DNA from: Jatrophihabitans sp035642535
GTDB lineage: Bacteria; Actinomycetota; Actinomycetes; Mycobacteriales; Jatrophihabitantaceae
Direction: 5' to 3'
Length of the DNA stretch: 64,000 nt
Assembly (NCBI GenBank): GCA_035642535.1
Contig: DASQSE010000117.1
Location: 1 to 64,000, forward strand
The notes beneath the pieces were generated by a model. The model was not told where the DNA came from. It made no database searches and was given only the letters and a program-made list of their open reading frames with translations. Position numbers and translations under genes: made by a program. Positions 33,945-41,375 of this stretch are shown one piece after another (within the stretch, counting starts at the first letter, position 1; every line of letters starts with the position of its first letter).

Positions 33945-35073
33945 AGCCGAACGCCTTGCCCTCGCCACGGTAGCTGGGCACCGCGGCCACGACAGCGCGA
34001 CCGTCGACAACGTGCACCGTGTCGAAATGCTCAAGCAACTCGCCCGCCTTGGCGTGCCGGAACCAAACCCGGTCGCCGATCCGCAACGCATCCGTGCCGC
34101 GCACCGGCGTCTGCACCTCGCCGGCGCCCTCGGTGCCGAGCAGCCGCAGCCCGGAGAGCACCGGCCGCGGCAGCCGCGATCTGCCGGCCGGGCCGGAGGC
34201 GACGTATCCGCCACCGGACAACGTCGCGACGTCGCGCGCGGGACGGCGCGCGACCGGCAACGCGAAGTACAGCGCAGGCCGTGGCTCGAACGCGTCGTAG
34301 TGATCGAACAGGGTCGGGACGAACAGCCCGGAGCCGGCGCTGACCTCCGTCACGGCAGGATCTGCCGAACTCACCTCGAGGCTGCCCGTCCCGCCCGAGT
34401 TGACGATCTCGAGCGCACCGGCCACCTTCTCGACGGCCTCGACCACCGCGGCGCGGCGGCGCAGCAGCTCGCGCGCGGAGCGCCGCTTCATGAGCCGGAC
34501 GGCCGGCGACGTGTCCGGCAGGCCGGCGATCTGCGCCTCGTAGAACATCACCCCGACCACGCGCAACCCGGCCCCCCCGGCCACCTGCGCCAGCGCCGCG
34601 GCGTCGGCCGGCGTGCGCAGTGGCGAGCGGCGCACGCCGAGGTGCAGCCGCCCGATGCGCAACGACGCGTCGACATCGAGGCAGACGCGAGCCCCGCGCG
34701 GGGCGAGCGACACGTGCGCCGGGTCGTCGATCATCAACGTGATCGCCGCGGCGAGTGCGGAGTCGTCGCCGAGTTCGGCGAGCGCGCCGCGGTCGACGCT
34801 CGGGTAGCCCATCAGGACGTTGCCGACGCCGCCACGCACCAGCCAGCTCGCTTCGCGCACCGAATAGGCCATGACGCCGCTGAAGCCAGGACGAGAGAGC
34901 GCCCGCTCGAGCACCCAACGGCAGCGCACCGACTTCGACGCGACCCGCACCGGCTTGCCGCCGGCCCGGCGCATCAGGTCGCCCACATTGGCGTCCAGGG
35001 CCGCGAGGTCGAGGGCCGCGAGCGGCGGGTCGAGTTCGGCGGTGGCCGCCGTGAGCGCGTCGAAGTCGGTCAT
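33943..35073 (-). CDS. Amino acid deaminase/aldolase, D-threonine aldolase-like
   Basis: A 376-residue PLP enzyme with an alanine-racemase-type N-terminal barrel: the lysine is in GKPVRVASKSVRCRWV, and LEIVNSGGTGSLEVSS and TEVSAGSGLFVP hold the phosphate-binding part. The C-terminal beta domain ends with RIGDRVWFRHAKAGELLEHF, the metal-site region of D-threonine aldolases (His and acidic residues). The ATG at 35073 is chosen because the longer frame continues antisense to the oxidase gene. Divergent from that oxidase gene. Confidence 0.83.
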   Translation of the reverse strand: MTDFDALTAATAELDPPLAALDLAALDANVGDLMRRAGGKPVRVASKSVRCRWVLERALSRPGFSGVMAYSVREASWLVRGGVGNVLMGYPSVDRGALAELGDDSALAAAITLMIDDPAHVSLAPRGARVCLDVDASLRIGRLHLGVRRSPLRTPADAAALAQVAGGAGLRVVGVMFYEAQIAGLPDTSPAVRLMKRRSARELLRRRAAVVEAVEKVAGALEIVNSGGTGSLEVSSADPAVTEVSAGSGLFVPTLFDHYDAFEPRPALYFALPVARRPARDVATLSGGGYVASGPAGRSRLPRPVLSGLRLLGTEGAGEVQTPVRGTDALRIGDRVWFRHAKAGELLEHFDTVHVVDGRAVVAAVPSYRGEGKAFG

Positions 35074-35079
35074 CCCAAA

Positions 35080-35085
35080 TAGTCT
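35080..35085 (+). promoter_or_regulatory. -10 box TAGTCT of the lactone oxidase gene
   Basis: TAGTCT then seven bases then the ATG at 35093, in a 19-base divergent gap without a ribosome site: a leaderless start. Confidence 0.55.
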
Positions 35086-35092
35086 GTCGGCC

Positions 35093-36388
35093 ATGGCGAC
35101 GTGGACCAACTGGGCCGGGACGGTGACCTCCGAGGTCACCGTCGCGTCGCCGGGCAGCGTCGCCGAGCTGACGTCGCTGGTGGCCGCCGCCGGCGAGCGC
35201 GGGCAGCGCGTCAAGCCGATCGGCGCCGGCCACTCGTTCACCCCGATCGGCGCCACGGACGGCGTGCAGGTCCGTCTCGACCGGCTTGCCGGCGTCGTCA
35301 AGGCCGACCGCGACACCGGACTGGTGACCGTCCTGGCCGGCACGCGGCTGCACGCGCTGAACGAGACGCTGTGGCAGCTCGGGCTCTCGATGACCAACCT
35401 GGGCGATGTCGACGTCCAGACGATCTCGGGCGCCATCTCGACGGGCACGCACGGGACGGGCGCGAAGCTCGGCGGCCTCGCCACGCAGGTGCGCGCGCTC
35501 GAACTCGTCCTCGCCGACGGCTCGATGCTGCACTGCTCGGCCGACGAGCACCCGGACGTGTTCGCCGCCGCGCGCGTGGGGCTCGGCGCGCTCGGCGTGC
35601 TTGCGACCATCACGCTGCAATGCGAGCCGGCGTTCGCGCTGGCGGCCGCCGAGGCACCAGCCGATTTCGACGAGGTCGTCGCCGATCTGGAGGAGCACGT
35701 CCTCGGCAACGACCACTTCGAGTTCTACTGGTTCCCGCACACCCGGCGCGTCCTCACCAAGCGCAACAACCGGGTGCTGCCCGGCGCCACGCTGCGCCCG
35801 GTCGGCCGACTCCGGCATTGGCTCGACGACGACTTCCTGTCCAACCGCGTGTTCGAGGGCGTCAACCGGCTGACCACCCGCCGGCCGTCCCTCATCCCGT
35901 CGGCCAACGCGCTCGCAAGCCGGCTGCTCGGCGCCCGCGACTACATCGACCGCTCGGACCGGGTGTTCGCCTCGGTGCGGACCGTCCGGTTCCGCGAGAT
36001 GGAGTACGCGGTGCCGCGCGCCGCGGTGCCGCAGGTGCTGGCCGAGATCGAGGCGTATCTCGTGCAAAGCGGCGAGCAGGTCGGCTTCCCGGTCGAGGTC
36101 CGGTTCGCCGCCGCCGACGACATCTGGCTGTCGACGGCCTACGAGCGCGAGACCGGGTATGTCGCGGTGCATCAATACCACCGGCGCGCGCACGACGCGT
36201 ACTTCCGCGCCGTCGAGGCGATCGCCCGCGACGTCGGCGGCCGCCCGCACTGGGGCAAGCTGCACTACCGCGATGCATCGTCCTTGTGCGATGAGTATCC
36301 GCGCTTCGACGACTTCGTCGCGGTGCGCGACAAGCTCGACCCGCAGCGCATCTTCGGCAACGAGCACCTGGAGCGGGTCCTTGGCTGA
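35093..36388 (+). CDS. FAD-linked sugar-lactone oxidase (D-arabinono-1,4-lactone oxidase family)
   Basis: A 431-residue flavoprotein. KPIGAGHSFTPIG contains the histidine (H47) that can carry covalent FAD, followed by DVDVQTISGAISTGTHGTG. The C-terminus has the ALO signature GGRPHWGKLHYRD and ends PQRIFGNEHLERVLG. Homologues oxidise gulono-, galactono- or arabinono-lactones or alditols. The following small gene overlaps its end. Confidence 0.9.
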   Translation: MATWTNWAGTVTSEVTVASPGSVAELTSLVAAAGERGQRVKPIGAGHSFTPIGATDGVQVRLDRLAGVVKADRDTGLVTVLAGTRLHALNETLWQLGLSMTNLGDVDVQTISGAISTGTHGTGAKLGGLATQVRALELVLADGSMLHCSADEHPDVFAAARVGLGALGVLATITLQCEPAFALAAAEAPADFDEVVADLEEHVLGNDHFEFYWFPHTRRVLTKRNNRVLPGATLRPVGRLRHWLDDDFLSNRVFEGVNRLTTRRPSLIPSANALASRLLGARDYIDRSDRVFASVRTVRFREMEYAVPRAAVPQVLAEIEAYLVQSGEQVGFPVEVRFAAADDIWLSTAYERETGYVAVHQYHRRAHDAYFRAVEAIARDVGGRPHWGKLHYRDASSLCDEYPRFDDFVAVRDKLDPQRIFGNEHLERVLG

Positions 36389-36728
36389 CATCTCAGACGT
36401 GCGGCGGATCGCGCTTTCGCTGCCGCGCGCATACGAGGCGCTGGTCGCCGACCGGGTGAAGTTCCGGGTCGGCCGGCTGGTGTTCGCCGCCCTGTCGCGG
36501 GACGAGACGCTGCTCGGCTTCGGCTACCGGAAGGAGGCGCGCGAATCGCTCGTCGCGAGCGATCCGGAGAAATTCCTCATGCCGGAGCGCTCGGACCTGC
36601 GCTACAACTGGGTCCGGCTGCGCCTCGCCGAGGTGGACGTGCCCGAACTGGAGGAATTGGTGATCGACGCGTGGGCGATGTGCGTGCCCAAGAAGGTCGT
36701 CACCGAGTACGTCAATCGCGCGGAGTGA
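36381..36728 (+). CDS. MmcQ/YjbR family protein
   Basis: A 115-residue protein with the YjbR pattern DVRRIALSLPRAYEALVADRVKFRVGRLVFAALSRDE and KFLMPERSDLRYNWVRLRL. A TTG start at 36381, with GGAG seven bases upstream, restores the usual family N-terminus (LADISDVRRIA) and overlaps the previous gene by eight bases; the next in-frame GTG at 36399 would shorten it. A double-wing fold whose function is not established. Confidence 0.8.
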   Translation: MADISDVRRIALSLPRAYEALVADRVKFRVGRLVFAALSRDETLLGFGYRKEARESLVASDPEKFLMPERSDLRYNWVRLRLAEVDVPELEELVIDAWAMCVPKKVVTEYVNRAE

Positions 36729-37107
36729 GGACGCAGAACTCGTTGCCTTCCGGATCGGCCAACACGACCCAGCGGGCCGAATCCGACTGCCCGACGTCGA
36801 CCCGCTTCGCGCCGAGTTCAACCAGCCGCTCCACCTCGGCGGCCTGATCGTCGTCCGGACCCGGCGCGAGATCGATGTGCAGCCGGTTCTTGACCGACTT
36901 GCCCTCCGGCACCGGCACGAACACCAGGCCGGGGCCGCGCTCGAGCAGCGGTATCTGGTCGGCCTTGGTCAGCGCATGCGGTGGGACGATCACGACCTCC
37001 TCCGGTGCCTCGAATGCGATCGTCCAACCCAACGCCTCGGCCCACCACCGAGCCTGCGCCGCGATGTCGGAGCAGTCGACGACGGTTGAGTACCAGCGAA
37101 CGCTCAT
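36712..37107 (-). CDS. VOC-family (glyoxalase-like) protein
   Basis: A 131-residue protein made of two beta-alpha-beta-beta-beta units: MSVRWYSTVVDCSDIAAQARWWAEALGWT and NRLHIDLAPGPDDDQAAEVERLVELGAKRVD, ending in WVVLADPEGNEFCVLTP. This is the glyoxalase/bleomycin-resistance type 2 pattern. It overlaps the convergent YjbR gene by 17 bases. Ligand or reaction unknown. Confidence 0.87.
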   Translation of the reverse strand: MSVRWYSTVVDCSDIAAQARWWAEALGWTIAFEAPEEVVIVPPHALTKADQIPLLERGPGLVFVPVPEGKSVKNRLHIDLAPGPDDDQAAEVERLVELGAKRVDVGQSDSARWVVLADPEGNEFCVLTPRD

Positions 37108-37113
37108 TGCCGC

Positions 37114-37119
37114 ACGGTA
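37114..37119 (-). promoter_or_regulatory. -10 box TACCGT of the VOC gene
   Basis: On the minus strand TACCGT is followed by six bases and the ATG at 37107; leaderless start predicted. Confidence 0.5.
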
Positions 37120-37167
37120 GCTACCGCGGCCGACATCGTGTGCACCCGGTTTGGGAGAATCGACGTC

Positions 37168-38289
37168 GTGACGGCAGTGCAGATTGCGATTCCCGACCAC
37201 CTCAAACCGAGCGACGGGCGCTTCGGCTCCGGGCCGTCGAAGGTGCCCGCAGAAGTCGTGGCGCAGCTAGCCGAGACCGGCGCCACCCTGCTCGGCACCA
37301 GCCACCGGCAGGCGCCCGTCAGGTCGCTGGTCGGACGCATCCGGGCCGGGCTCGCCGAGTTGTTCAGCCTGCCGGACGGCTACGAGGTGCTGCTCGGCAA
37401 CGGCGGCGCCACAGCATTCTGGGACGCAGCGGCGTTCTGCCTGGTGCGCGAGCGGTCGTCGCACCTCGTCCTCGGCGAGTTCTCGAACAAGTTCGCGGCC
37501 GTCGTCCGCGGCGCGCCCTTCCTCGGCGAGCCGCGGGTCCACCAGGCCGACTACGGCAACGCTCCGCAGCCGGTGGCCGAGCCGGGCGTCGACGCCTACG
37601 CGTGGCCGCACAACGAGACGTCCACCGGCGTGGCGCTGCCGGTCCAGCGTGTCGCCGGCGCCGATCCCGACGCGCTCGCGCTCATCGACGCGACATCTGC
37701 GGCGGGCGGGCTGGCCGTCGACGTGCGTGAGACGGACGCCTACTACTTCGCGCCCCAGAAGGCCTTCGCCGGCGAGGCCGGCATCTGGCTGGCCCTGTGC
37801 TCGCCCGCTGCGGTCGAGCGGATCGCCGCGGTGCGCGCGGGACGCTGGGCGCCCCCGTCGATCGACCTCGCGCTCGCGCTGGACAACTCGCGCAAGGATC
37901 AGACTTACAACACCCCGGCCATCGCGACGCTGTGGCTGCTGGCCCACCAGGTGGAGTGGCTACTCGCAGAAGGCGGGCTCGATTGGGCCGCCAAGCGGAC
38001 CGCCGACTCCGCCCAGCGCCTTTACTCGTGGGCGGAGGCGTCGTCCTACGCCACCCCGTTCGTCGCCGACCCGGTGCTGCGCAGCCCGGTGGTCGGGACG
38101 ATCGACTTCGACGCCTCCGTGGACGCGAAGGCGGTGGCGGCCACGCTGCGCGCGCACGGGATCGTCGACACCGAGCCATACCGGGCGCTGGGCCGCAATC
38201 AGCTGCGGATCGGCATGTATCCGGCGGTCGAACCGGCCGACGTCGAGGCGCTGACGCACTGCGTCGACTACGTGGTCGAGCGGCTGTAG
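37168..38289 (+). CDS. serC: Phosphoserine transaminase
   Basis: A 373-residue class V aminotransferase for serine synthesis. The opening IPDHLKPSDGRFGSGPSKVP is characteristic of the actinobacterial form, and the PLP lysine is K198 in YYFAPQKAFAGEAG. HNETSTGVALPV and the C-terminal GRNQLRIGMYPAVEP also fit. The GTG at 37168, with GGGAGA upstream, gives the usual N-terminus; the upstream ATG frame adds unsupported residues. Confidence 0.93.
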   Translation: MTAVQIAIPDHLKPSDGRFGSGPSKVPAEVVAQLAETGATLLGTSHRQAPVRSLVGRIRAGLAELFSLPDGYEVLLGNGGATAFWDAAAFCLVRERSSHLVLGEFSNKFAAVVRGAPFLGEPRVHQADYGNAPQPVAEPGVDAYAWPHNETSTGVALPVQRVAGADPDALALIDATSAAGGLAVDVRETDAYYFAPQKAFAGEAGIWLALCSPAAVERIAAVRAGRWAPPSIDLALALDNSRKDQTYNTPAIATLWLLAHQVEWLLAEGGLDWAAKRTADSAQRLYSWAEASSYATPFVADPVLRSPVVGTIDFDASVDAKAVAATLRAHGIVDTEPYRALGRNQLRIGMYPAVEPADVEALTHCVDYVVERL

Positions 38290-38311
38290 GAGGTCACAGG
38301 CGGCGTGTGCT

Positions 38312-38327
38312 CCCCGGATTTTCGGGG
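38312..38327. terminator. Small hairpin CCCCG-GATTTT-CGGGG after serC
   Basis: A 5-bp stem (38312-38316, 38323-38327), with a further AGGCGG/CCGCCT pair outside (38298-38303, 38332-38337), sits between serC and sepH. A weak terminator, directly upstream of the sepH -10 box. Confidence 0.4.
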
Positions 38328-38336
38328 TTGCCCGCC

Positions 38337-38342
38337 TATCGT
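38337..38342 (+). promoter_or_regulatory. -10 box TATCGT of sepH
   Basis: TATCGT, seven bases, then the ATG at 38350 with no ribosome site: a leaderless start. Confidence 0.55.
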
Positions 38343-38349
38343 CGGCCCC

Positions 38350-39315
38350 ATGCGCGAGCTGCGTTTCGTGAGGCTCACTGAGGACGGCAGCCACCTGCTC
38401 GTCCAGACCGCCGACGGCGCTGAGCTCTTCGCGCTGACGATGGATCCCGGGCTGCGCACGGCGGTGGCCGGCGAGCGGGGCGGGCAGCACCCGCCGGAGC
38501 AGCGGCCGGAGCTGCCGATCGGGCCGCGCGACATCCAGGTCCGGGTGCGCGCCGGCGAGTCACCACAGGCGATTGCCGACGGGTACGGCATCGCTCTCGA
38601 CCGGGTGATGCGCTTCGCCGCCGCGGCCATCGACGAGCGGCGCCGTATCGCCGGCGAGGCGCGGCGCGCGCGGGCCAGGCGCACCGGCTCCGAGGGCGCG
38701 GAGGGACGCGTCGTGCAGTTCGGCGAGGCGGTGGACGAGCGGTTCCGCGCACACGGCATCGACGCCGAGTCGGTCGCCTGGGACACCCGCCGCCGCGACG
38801 ACGGCGAATGGCTGGTCGTCGCGTCCTGGCTGGGCGGCGAGGCCACCCACTCCGCCGAGTGGCTCTTCTCCCGCGCGTCGCGAAGCGTCACGCCCCTCGA
38901 CGACGCCGCCGCGGACCTGCTCAGCGACCGGCCGATCCGCCCGGTCGTCCCACCCGAGCCGGAGCGGCCGTCGCTGGCGGCCGCACCGCCGCTCGCCCGC
39001 GGCGTGGTCGCGTTCCCGCCCATGCCAGAGGCGATCACCGGGCCGGTCCCGCGCGTGGATGACGTTTACGACCAGGACGCGCCACCGGAGGGGCCGCGTG
39101 CGGTCCCTCCGCTGGTGCCTGCTGCGGCCACGGTCGACTTCGACGAGCCGACGCTGCCGCTGAGCGGCGTTGCCGACTCGGCCGCCCGGCCGGCCGCGAG
39201 CGCGGTGCGCAACGGCGGCGCCAGCCGCCGCGAATTGTCCGAGGAGGAGCGGGCCGCCCGCGCGCGCATCCCGTCCTGGGACGACATCCTGCTGGGCATC
39301 AAGCGCAAGGACTGA
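38350..39315 (+). CDS. sepH: Septation protein SepH
   Basis: A 321-residue protein with the N-terminal DUF3071 domain (MRELRFVRLTEDGSHLLVQTADGAELFALTMDP, then a helix-turn-helix-like IQVRVRAGESPQAIADGYGIALDRVMRFA), a long proline/alanine-rich linker from about residue 200, and the conserved C-terminal motif RARIPSWDDILLGIKRKD. In Streptomyces, SepH binds FtsZ and promotes its assembly at division sites; the N-terminal domain does the binding work. Cytoplasmic, near the septum. Confidence 0.93.
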   Translation: MRELRFVRLTEDGSHLLVQTADGAELFALTMDPGLRTAVAGERGGQHPPEQRPELPIGPRDIQVRVRAGESPQAIADGYGIALDRVMRFAAAAIDERRRIAGEARRARARRTGSEGAEGRVVQFGEAVDERFRAHGIDAESVAWDTRRRDDGEWLVVASWLGGEATHSAEWLFSRASRSVTPLDDAAADLLSDRPIRPVVPPEPERPSLAAAPPLARGVVAFPPMPEAITGPVPRVDDVYDQDAPPEGPRAVPPLVPAAATVDFDEPTLPLSGVADSAARPAASAVRNGGASRRELSEEERAARARIPSWDDILLGIKRKD

Positions 39316-39357
39316 CCGGTTCGCCCCTTTCGCGATCTTCCTTGCATGCCGCTCGAC

Positions 39358-39388
39358 TTGAGTTGAAGCCGGGTTCAACTTCTAGCCT
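39358..39388 (+). promoter_or_regulatory. MerR-type promoter of the ABC exporter operon
   Basis: -35 TTGAGT (39358-39363), a 19-base spacer and -10 TAGCCT (39383-39388). A perfect dyad, AGTTGAA-N6-TTCAACT, spans the -35 and spacer. Spacers of 19 bases with a central dyad are typical of MerR-family activation. No merR gene adjoins; the nearest is at 17039. Confidence 0.75.
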
Positions 39389-39394
39389 CGAAGC

Positions 39395-39460
39395 ATGACG
39401 TGTGCGCCTGAAACTCGGTCGCGGCATGCCGGTGCTCCGACGTACCGTGGACAGACGTGA
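39395..39460 (+). CDS. Putative 21-residue leader peptide
   Basis: An ATG lies six bases after the -10 box TAGCCT, so it would be at the transcript's 5' end. The frame of 21 codons (starting MTCAPETRSRHAG) ends with TGA overlapping the GTG of the ABC transporter gene as GTGA. Arginine- and histidine-containing, with no similarity recognised. Its position suggests coupling or attenuation of exporter translation. Whether it is translated is unproven. Confidence 0.45.
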   Translation: MTCAPETRSRHAGAPTYRGQT

Positions 39461-41247
39461 CCACGCCTGCCCACATTGAGCATCCGGCGGGGCAGGCGAG
39501 CACCATCGCCACCCTGCTGAGGCTCCGTACCTGGGCACGGCCACACCGCGGCGCGATCTTGTTCATGCTCGCCTCGGCGTGCGGCGCGATGCTTGCGCAG
39601 GCGGTCGTCCCGATCGTCGTCGGCAAGGTCGTCGACGGCCCGATCAAGGATCACGACGTCGCCGGGCTGTGGGCGCTGAGCGGCCTCGCCCTCCTCCTCG
39701 GCGTCACCGAGGCGTCGCTGTTCTTCGCCCGGCGCCGGGCAATGGCGGTCGCCGCGCTCGGTGTCGAGACCGACCTGCGCCGCGACCTGTTCGCGCACCT
39801 GCAGCGGCTGCCGGTGAGCTTCCACGACCGCTGGCCCTCGGGCCAGTTGCTCTCCCGCATCACGACCGACCTTTCGACGCTGCGCCGCTTCATCGGCCTG
39901 GCCGCGGTGTTCCTGCTCGCCAGCACACTCACGATCTGCGTGGTGGTCGTGCTGCTGATGACGATCGAGGTCTGGCTCGGCCTCGTCGTGCTCGTCTCGA
40001 TGGTGCCGCTGCTCATCGGCACCCGGCGCTTCGAGTTGCGATACAGCCGCAACGCGCGGCACGCGCAAGACCTCACCGGCGATCTCGCCACGTCCGTCGA
40101 GGAGTCGGCGCTCGGCATCCGGGTGATCAAGGCCTTCGGCCGGCGTGCGCACATGCTGGATCGGTTCCGGGCGGACGCGAAGCGCCTGCAGAACGCCGAG
40201 CTGACCAAGATCCAGACCCTGGGCCTGTTCTGGGCGCTCCTCGAAGGACTGCCACAGGTCGTGCTGGCGGTCGTGACGGTCGGCGGCATCTACGCGACCG
40301 CGCACGGCGCGATGTCGGTCGGTCAACTCGTCGCCTTCGTCGCCCTCTACCTGCAGTTGGTCTGGCCGATCATCATGCTCGGCTGGCTGCTCGCGCTCAC
40401 CGAGGAGGCCGCGAGCGCATGCCGGCGCATCTTCGAGGTGCTCGACACCGAGCCCACGATCCTCGACCCGGAGCGCCCGGTCGCGGCCGAGCGCGGTACG
40501 ACGCTCACGTTCGAGAACGTCCGCTTCCGGTATGAGGACGGCGAGGACCGCGCCGACGAAGTGTTGCGCGGCATCGATCTGTCGATCGAGGCCGGCGAGA
40601 CCATGGCGCTGGTCGGTGCGGTGGGGTCCGGCAAGACCACGCTCACCGCGCTCGTCCCGCGCCTGTACGACGTCACCGGCGGCCGGGTCCTGATCGGCGG
40701 GGTGGACGTCCGCGACCTGCGCCTCGACCAACTTCGGCATGCCGTCACCACGGCGTTCGAGGACGCGACGCTGTTCTCGGCGAGCGTCCACGAGAATCTC
40801 ACGCTCGGCCGGGCCGGCATCACCGAGCGGGACGTGCACGAGGCGATCGACGTTGCGCAGGCGGGCTTCGTCTACGACCTGCCGTTCGGGCTGGACACCC
40901 GGATCGGCGAGCAGGGGCTGTCGCTGTCCGGCGGGCAGCGGCAACGGCTGGCGCTGGCCCGCGCGGTGCTCGGCCGGCCGCGGGTGCTCGTGCTCGACGA
41001 CCCGCTGTCCGCGCTGGACGTGCACACCGAGGCGCAGGTCGAAGAGGCGCTGCGCCGGGTGCTCGCCAGCACGACCGCACTCGTCGTCGCACACCGGCCG
41101 TCCACCGTGCTGCTCGCCGACCGGGTCGCGCTGCTCGACGACGGCCGCATCGCCGCCGTCGGTACCCACTCCGAGCTGCTCGAAACGGTGCCGGGGTACC
41201 GGCGGCTGCTCGCCCGGTCCTCCGAGCTCGAGGGGGTGACGTCATGA
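39457..41247 (+). CDS. ABC exporter half-transporter, degenerate ATPase subunit
   Basis: A 596-residue fused membrane/ATPase protein. Six helices occupy roughly residues 30-320. In the nucleotide domain: Walker A GAVGSGKTT (K393), canonical signature LSGGQ (490-494), and Walker B LVLDDPLSALD in which the catalytic Glu is replaced by Asp (D515). The Q-loop reads AFEDATLF, with Glu for Gln. Together with the next gene it forms a heterodimeric type IV exporter with one degenerate site. Substrate: drugs or lipids, unknown. Confidence 0.93.
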   Translation: MTTPAHIEHPAGQASTIATLLRLRTWARPHRGAILFMLASACGAMLAQAVVPIVVGKVVDGPIKDHDVAGLWALSGLALLLGVTEASLFFARRRAMAVAALGVETDLRRDLFAHLQRLPVSFHDRWPSGQLLSRITTDLSTLRRFIGLAAVFLLASTLTICVVVVLLMTIEVWLGLVVLVSMVPLLIGTRRFELRYSRNARHAQDLTGDLATSVEESALGIRVIKAFGRRAHMLDRFRADAKRLQNAELTKIQTLGLFWALLEGLPQVVLAVVTVGGIYATAHGAMSVGQLVAFVALYLQLVWPIIMLGWLLALTEEAASACRRIFEVLDTEPTILDPERPVAAERGTTLTFENVRFRYEDGEDRADEVLRGIDLSIEAGETMALVGAVGSGKTTLTALVPRLYDVTGGRVLIGGVDVRDLRLDQLRHAVTTAFEDATLFSASVHENLTLGRAGITERDVHEAIDVAQAGFVYDLPFGLDTRIGEQGLSLSGGQRQRLALARAVLGRPRVLVLDDPLSALDVHTEAQVEEALRRVLASTTALVVAHRPSTVLLADRVALLDDGRIAAVGTHSELLETVPGYRRLLARSSELEGVTS

Positions 41248-41375
41248 AGCGGAGGACGGCCGCGATGACGGCTGGACTGACGAGCAGCGCAGCCGCGAGG
41301 GACGAGCGCCGAGCAGCGCAGGAGGGAAGCCGTCATCTCCTGCGGCCGACCGGAGTGAGCGGTGTGACGACATGA
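41236..41375 (+). repeat. Inserted repeat between ABC genes, flanked by near-identical 12-base copies
   Basis: GTGACGTCATGA (41236-41247) and GTGACGACATGA (41364-41375) match at 11 of 12 bases. Between them lies an imperfect inverted repeat (41258-41273 with 41328-41347, 16 paired, 4-base bulge) and an internal repetition of GACGAGC and GAGCAGCGCAG. It looks like a repeat inserted at the original stop-start junction, with target duplication. Confidence 0.65.
41244..41375 (+). CDS. 43-residue ORF bridging the two ABC genes
   Basis: It starts with an ATG overlapping the stop of the first ABC gene (ATGA) and ends with a TGA overlapping the ATG of the second (ATGA), so ribosomes could pass through all three. 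The product begins MKRRTAAMTAGLTSSAAARD and is basic and alanine/arginine-rich, as expected for translated palindromic DNA. It may be only a frame-preserving insertion, or a small accessory peptide. No similarity recognised. Confidence 0.4.
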   Translation: MKRRTAAMTAGLTSSAAARDERRAAQEGSRHLLRPTGVSGVTT

